Below are positions 5,623 to 7,094 of a stretch of 7,094 nt of DNA, one piece after another. The position numbers and the translations under genes were made by a program. Position 1 is the stretch's first letter. Each line of letters opens with the position of its first letter. This DNA is from Verrucomicrobiales bacterium (lineage in GTDB: Bacteria; Verrucomicrobiota; Verrucomicrobiia; Verrucomicrobiales; Verrucomicrobiaceae): positions 1-7,094 of the forward strand of contig DNXB01000582.1 of NCBI GenBank assembly GCA_003506995.1, read 5' to 3'. The notes beneath the pieces are model-generated. The model ran no database searches. It saw only the letters and a list, made by a program, of their open reading frames with translations, and was not told where the DNA came from.

Positions 5623-5894
5623 TCAGGTTCCAGAACGGGACGTGCGCTTCATCTCATCTCTCCACCCATCCGCATACGCGGTGAAGACGGCTTTGATCTC
5701 TTCGCGCACGCGACGGAAGTCGGCCAGGATTTCTTCCTCACTGCCGGTGGCACGGGCAGGGTCGTCGAAGGGCCAGTGGTGGCCGTTGAGCTGGCCGGAT
5801 CGGCGTTGCCAAAGACGGTGATGACGGTCCCCACATCGCGGTCGAGAAAGTCATTCATGTGCTTGCTCGTGTGCGCGGAGATGTCGATACCGAT
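5623..5894 (-). pseudogene. arsC: Decayed arsenate reductase (arsC) remnant, N-terminally truncated and frameshifted
   Basis: Remnant of a thioredoxin-type (low-molecular-weight phosphatase-like) arsenate reductase in two frames. Codons 5894-5799 read IGIDISAHTSKHMNDFL, then DRDVGTVITVFGNAD. After two odd bases (5798-5797), codons 5796-5623 read GQLNGHHWPFDDPARATG, then SEEEILADFRRVREEIK and a further tail to a TGA. In intact enzymes about seven residues (xACPxFP type) join NAD to GQLN. Here roughly 19 bp seem to be gone, shifting the frame and removing the Cys of the ACP motif. The N-terminal half with the catalytic CxxNxCRS loop is absent: the remnant begins directly after the arsR stop codon. 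About 89 of some 140-170 residues survive. No functional reductase can be made. The position just after arsR is where arsC normally sits in ars operons. Confidence 0.88.
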
Positions 5895-6212
5895 TCAGCA
5901 GCAGCCTTTGCTGGTGCATTTACCCTTCGCGGGAGCGAGCTGATCCACGCAGCGAAGGAAGTCGCCGAGGCAGGCGCAGGCGAGGCTGTAGTAGATGTTC
6001 AGGCCGCGTTTCTCGGAGTTGAGCACGCCCGCGTCTCGCATCAGGCTGAGGTGTTTGGAAACGGTGGAGAGGTCCGCGCCAACGAGATCCTTCAGGTCAC
6101 ACACGCACATCTCCCCATCCATCAACGCCTCGGCGATGAGGAGGCGCGAGGGATGCGCCAGCGCCTTGATGACGGCAGCACGACGCGTGGAGGTGGTCTT
6201 GGAGGCTGGCAT
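5895..6212 (-). CDS. arsR: ArsR-family arsenic-responsive transcriptional repressor
   Basis: Winged-helix metalloregulator of 105 residues that should repress the ars genes until As(III) or Sb(III) binds. It starts MPASKTTSTRRAAVIKALAHPSRL, the usual ArsR N-terminal helix. The frame extends to a TTG at 6266, but that extension has no family character. EMCVCDL (34-40) is the classical ELCVCDL arsenite motif with Cys36 and Cys38. DLSTVSKHLSLMRDAGVL (47-64) is the DNA-recognition helix-turn-helix, followed by the wing SEKRGLNIYYSL. Further cysteines are 79, 81, 88, 99, 104 and 105, so 8 of 105 residues are Cys. It is divergent from the acr3 permease gene, with a palindrome between the two. Downstream it runs straight into a broken arsC in the same frame, separated only by the TGA stop. 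Confidence 0.93.
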   Translation of the reverse strand: MPASKTTSTRRAAVIKALAHPSRLLIAEALMDGEMCVCDLKDLVGADLSTVSKHLSLMRDAGVLNSEKRGLNIYYSLACACLGDFLRCVDQLAPAKGKCTSKGCC

Positions 6213-6298
6213 GACGGGATTTAGCCGTGCATGGGACGAGCGCAACCATGGGTGCCTCGGAAACAAGCTCCGCAGGCTGAAAAACTAAACCCGGACTT

Positions 6299-6320
6299 TA
6301 CTTGGTGGTTTCGCCAAGTA
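6299..6320. promoter_or_regulatory. Imperfect palindrome, probable ArsR operator
   Basis: TACTTGGTG and CGCCAAGTA are inverted repeats, 9-bp arms with one mismatch, around a 4-base GTTT centre. The site lies in the 121-bp gap between arsR and acr3, ending 13 bp before the acr3 ATG and just before its ribosome binding site. A dimeric winged-helix repressor is expected to bind such a dyad, and the location fits blocking acr3 transcription. The dyad is 86 bp from the arsR start, so control of arsR from the same site is possible but less obvious. A hairpin acting in the mRNA is an alternative. No convincing -35/-10 pair was found by eye. Confidence 0.6.
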
Positions 6321-6324
6321 TCAA

Positions 6325-6330
6325 AGGAAG
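6325..6330 (+). promoter_or_regulatory. Ribosome binding site of acr3
   Basis: The purine run AGGAAG within AAAGGAAGGCC lies a few bases before the ATG at 6334. It is one of the few clear Shine-Dalgarno sites in the window. It fixes the acr3 start, since a second in-frame ATG seven codons later has no such site. Confidence 0.7.
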
Positions 6331-6333
6331 GCC

Positions 6334-7094
6334 ATGAGCACCGAAACCAAATCCATGAGTCTTTTTGAACGCCAGCTCACCGTCTGGGTGGGCTTGTGCA
6401 TCGTCGGAGGCATCGCGCTGGGGAAGGTGGCTCCGGGTCTGGCGCAGACGCTCGATGGCATGGCCATTTATGTGAATGGCGCGCCGGTCGTCTCCATCCC
6501 CATCGCCATCTGCCTGTTCTTCATGATGTATCCCATCATGGTGAAGATTGATTTCGGCGAGGTGGTGAAAGCAGGTAAAAATCCCAAGCCGGTGCTGCTG
6601 ACGCTGATCGTGAACTGGGGCATCAAGCCCTTCACCATGCTCGGCATTGCCACGCTGTTTCTCGGCGGCTTTTTCAGAGACCTGCTGCCGGGCACGGAGG
6701 TCATCAAGGACGGCTCCACGGTGGAGCTGTTCCGCTCCTACATCGCCGGGACCATCCTGCTGGGCATCGCGCCCTGCACGGCCATGGTGCTGGTGTGGGG
6801 CTATCTGGCGAAGGGCAACCAGGGTCTCACGCTGGTCATGGTGGCGATCAATTCACTGACCATGCTCGTGCTTTACGGCGTGCTCGGCGGCTGGCTGCTG
6901 GGCGTGAACAAGATGCCCGTGCCGTGGGAGGCGCTGCTTCTCTCCGTGGGCATCTATGTGGCGCTGCCGCTCGTGGCGGGCTATTACTCACGGGTCTGGA
7001 TCATGAAGACGAAAGGGCCGGAGTGGTTCGCGAAAAAGTTCCTGCACTTCCTCACCCCTGTCTCCATCATCGCCCTGCTGGCCACGCTGGTGCT
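6334..7094 (+). CDS. acr3: ACR3-family arsenite efflux permease, N-terminal part (3' end outside window)
   Basis: Inner-membrane exporter of arsenite from the bile/arsenite/riboflavin transporter (BART) superfamily. From the ATG at 6334 the frame is open to the window end, giving 253 codons of a protein that is usually about 350-400 residues. It begins MSTETKSMSLFERQLTVWVG with a hydrophobic first helix. Family landmarks are FFMMYPIMVKIDFGEV (63-76), LIVNWGIKPFTM (92-103), GIAPCTAMVLVWGY (144-157) and NSLTMLVLYGVLG (173-185). Cys148 in APCTAMV corresponds to the conserved cysteine essential for transport in studied Acr3 proteins. A somewhat longer loop with DGSTVELFRS (126-135) precedes that helix. 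The start has a good ribosome binding site and lies 13 bp after a palindrome that is probably the ArsR operator. It is divergent from arsR. Further ars genes, such as a working arsC, could follow outside the window. Confidence 0.95.
   Translation, partial: MSTETKSMSLFERQLTVWVGLCIVGGIALGKVAPGLAQTLDGMAIYVNGAPVVSIPIAICLFFMMYPIMVKIDFGEVVKAGKNPKPVLLTLIVNWGIKPFTMLGIATLFLGGFFRDLLPGTEVIKDGSTVELFRSYIAGTILLGIAPCTAMVLVWGYLAKGNQGLTLVMVAINSLTMLVLYGVLGGWLLGVNKMPVPWEALLLSVGIYVALPLVAGYYSRVWIMKTKGPEWFAKKFLHFLTPVSIIALLATLV

Noticed and set aside
6213..6266. Longer ArsR from a TTG at 6266
   Set aside because: The 18 added residues are unlike ArsR N-termini, and TTG would be a poor choice when an ATG stands at the expected place.
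6468..6719. Minus-strand open frame inside acr3
   Set aside because: It is antisense to the continuous, clearly recognisable ACR3 reading frame.

Overview
This window comes from a GC-rich bacterial chromosome, by eye around 60% G+C. It is packed with short-gap genes and has no sign of phage, transposon, tRNA, rRNA or CRISPR. The gene styles suggest a Verrucomicrobiota- or Planctomycetota-like bacterium: a DUF47+PiT pair, a secreted protein with a GDKW-type repeatless fold, a small acidic protein beside an HNH nuclease, and mostly weak Shine-Dalgarno sites. That placement is an inference from style only.

Layout. (1) 1-555 (+) is the C-terminal part of the biotin gene bioA, cut by the window edge. 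(2) 539-2293 (-) is a phosphate uptake unit: a PhoU-like DUF47 protein followed 21 bp later by a PiT-family phosphate permease. The permease's last codons overlap the end of bioA by 17 bp. (3) 2465-2812 (-) is a single PII nitrogen signal protein gene, closed by a strong rho-independent terminator. That terminator separates it from a plausible sigma70-type promoter for the DUF47-pit pair. (4) 3016-3933 (+) is an uncharacterised secreted protein, divergent from PII. (5) 3935-5567 (-) is a tightly coupled three-gene unit: a small 85-residue protein, an HNH endonuclease-like protein and a family 2 glycosyltransferase. They are joined by TGATG and ATGA stop/start overlaps. (6) 5623-7094 is an arsenic resistance locus. 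An ArsR repressor (-) is divergent from an ACR3-type arsenite efflux permease (+, cut by the window end). A 22-bp imperfect palindrome lies between them, directly upstream of the acr3 ribosome binding site. Behind arsR is a decayed arsC (arsenate reductase) remnant that has lost its N-terminal half and carries a further frameshifting deletion.

How the parts work together. DUF47+PiT should take up inorganic phosphate, and also arsenate, which such permeases generally cannot exclude. ArsR/ACR3 should sense and export arsenite. The local reductase that would link the two is broken, so arsenate resistance would need another arsC elsewhere, possibly beyond the right edge. PII reports nitrogen and energy status and has no amtB or glnA beside it here.

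No clearly new system is visible. The nearest candidate for something under-described is the small-protein/HNH pair, whose translational coupling suggests the two products act together. The most solid unexpected observation is the arsC pseudogene, hidden between arsR and the HNH unit.
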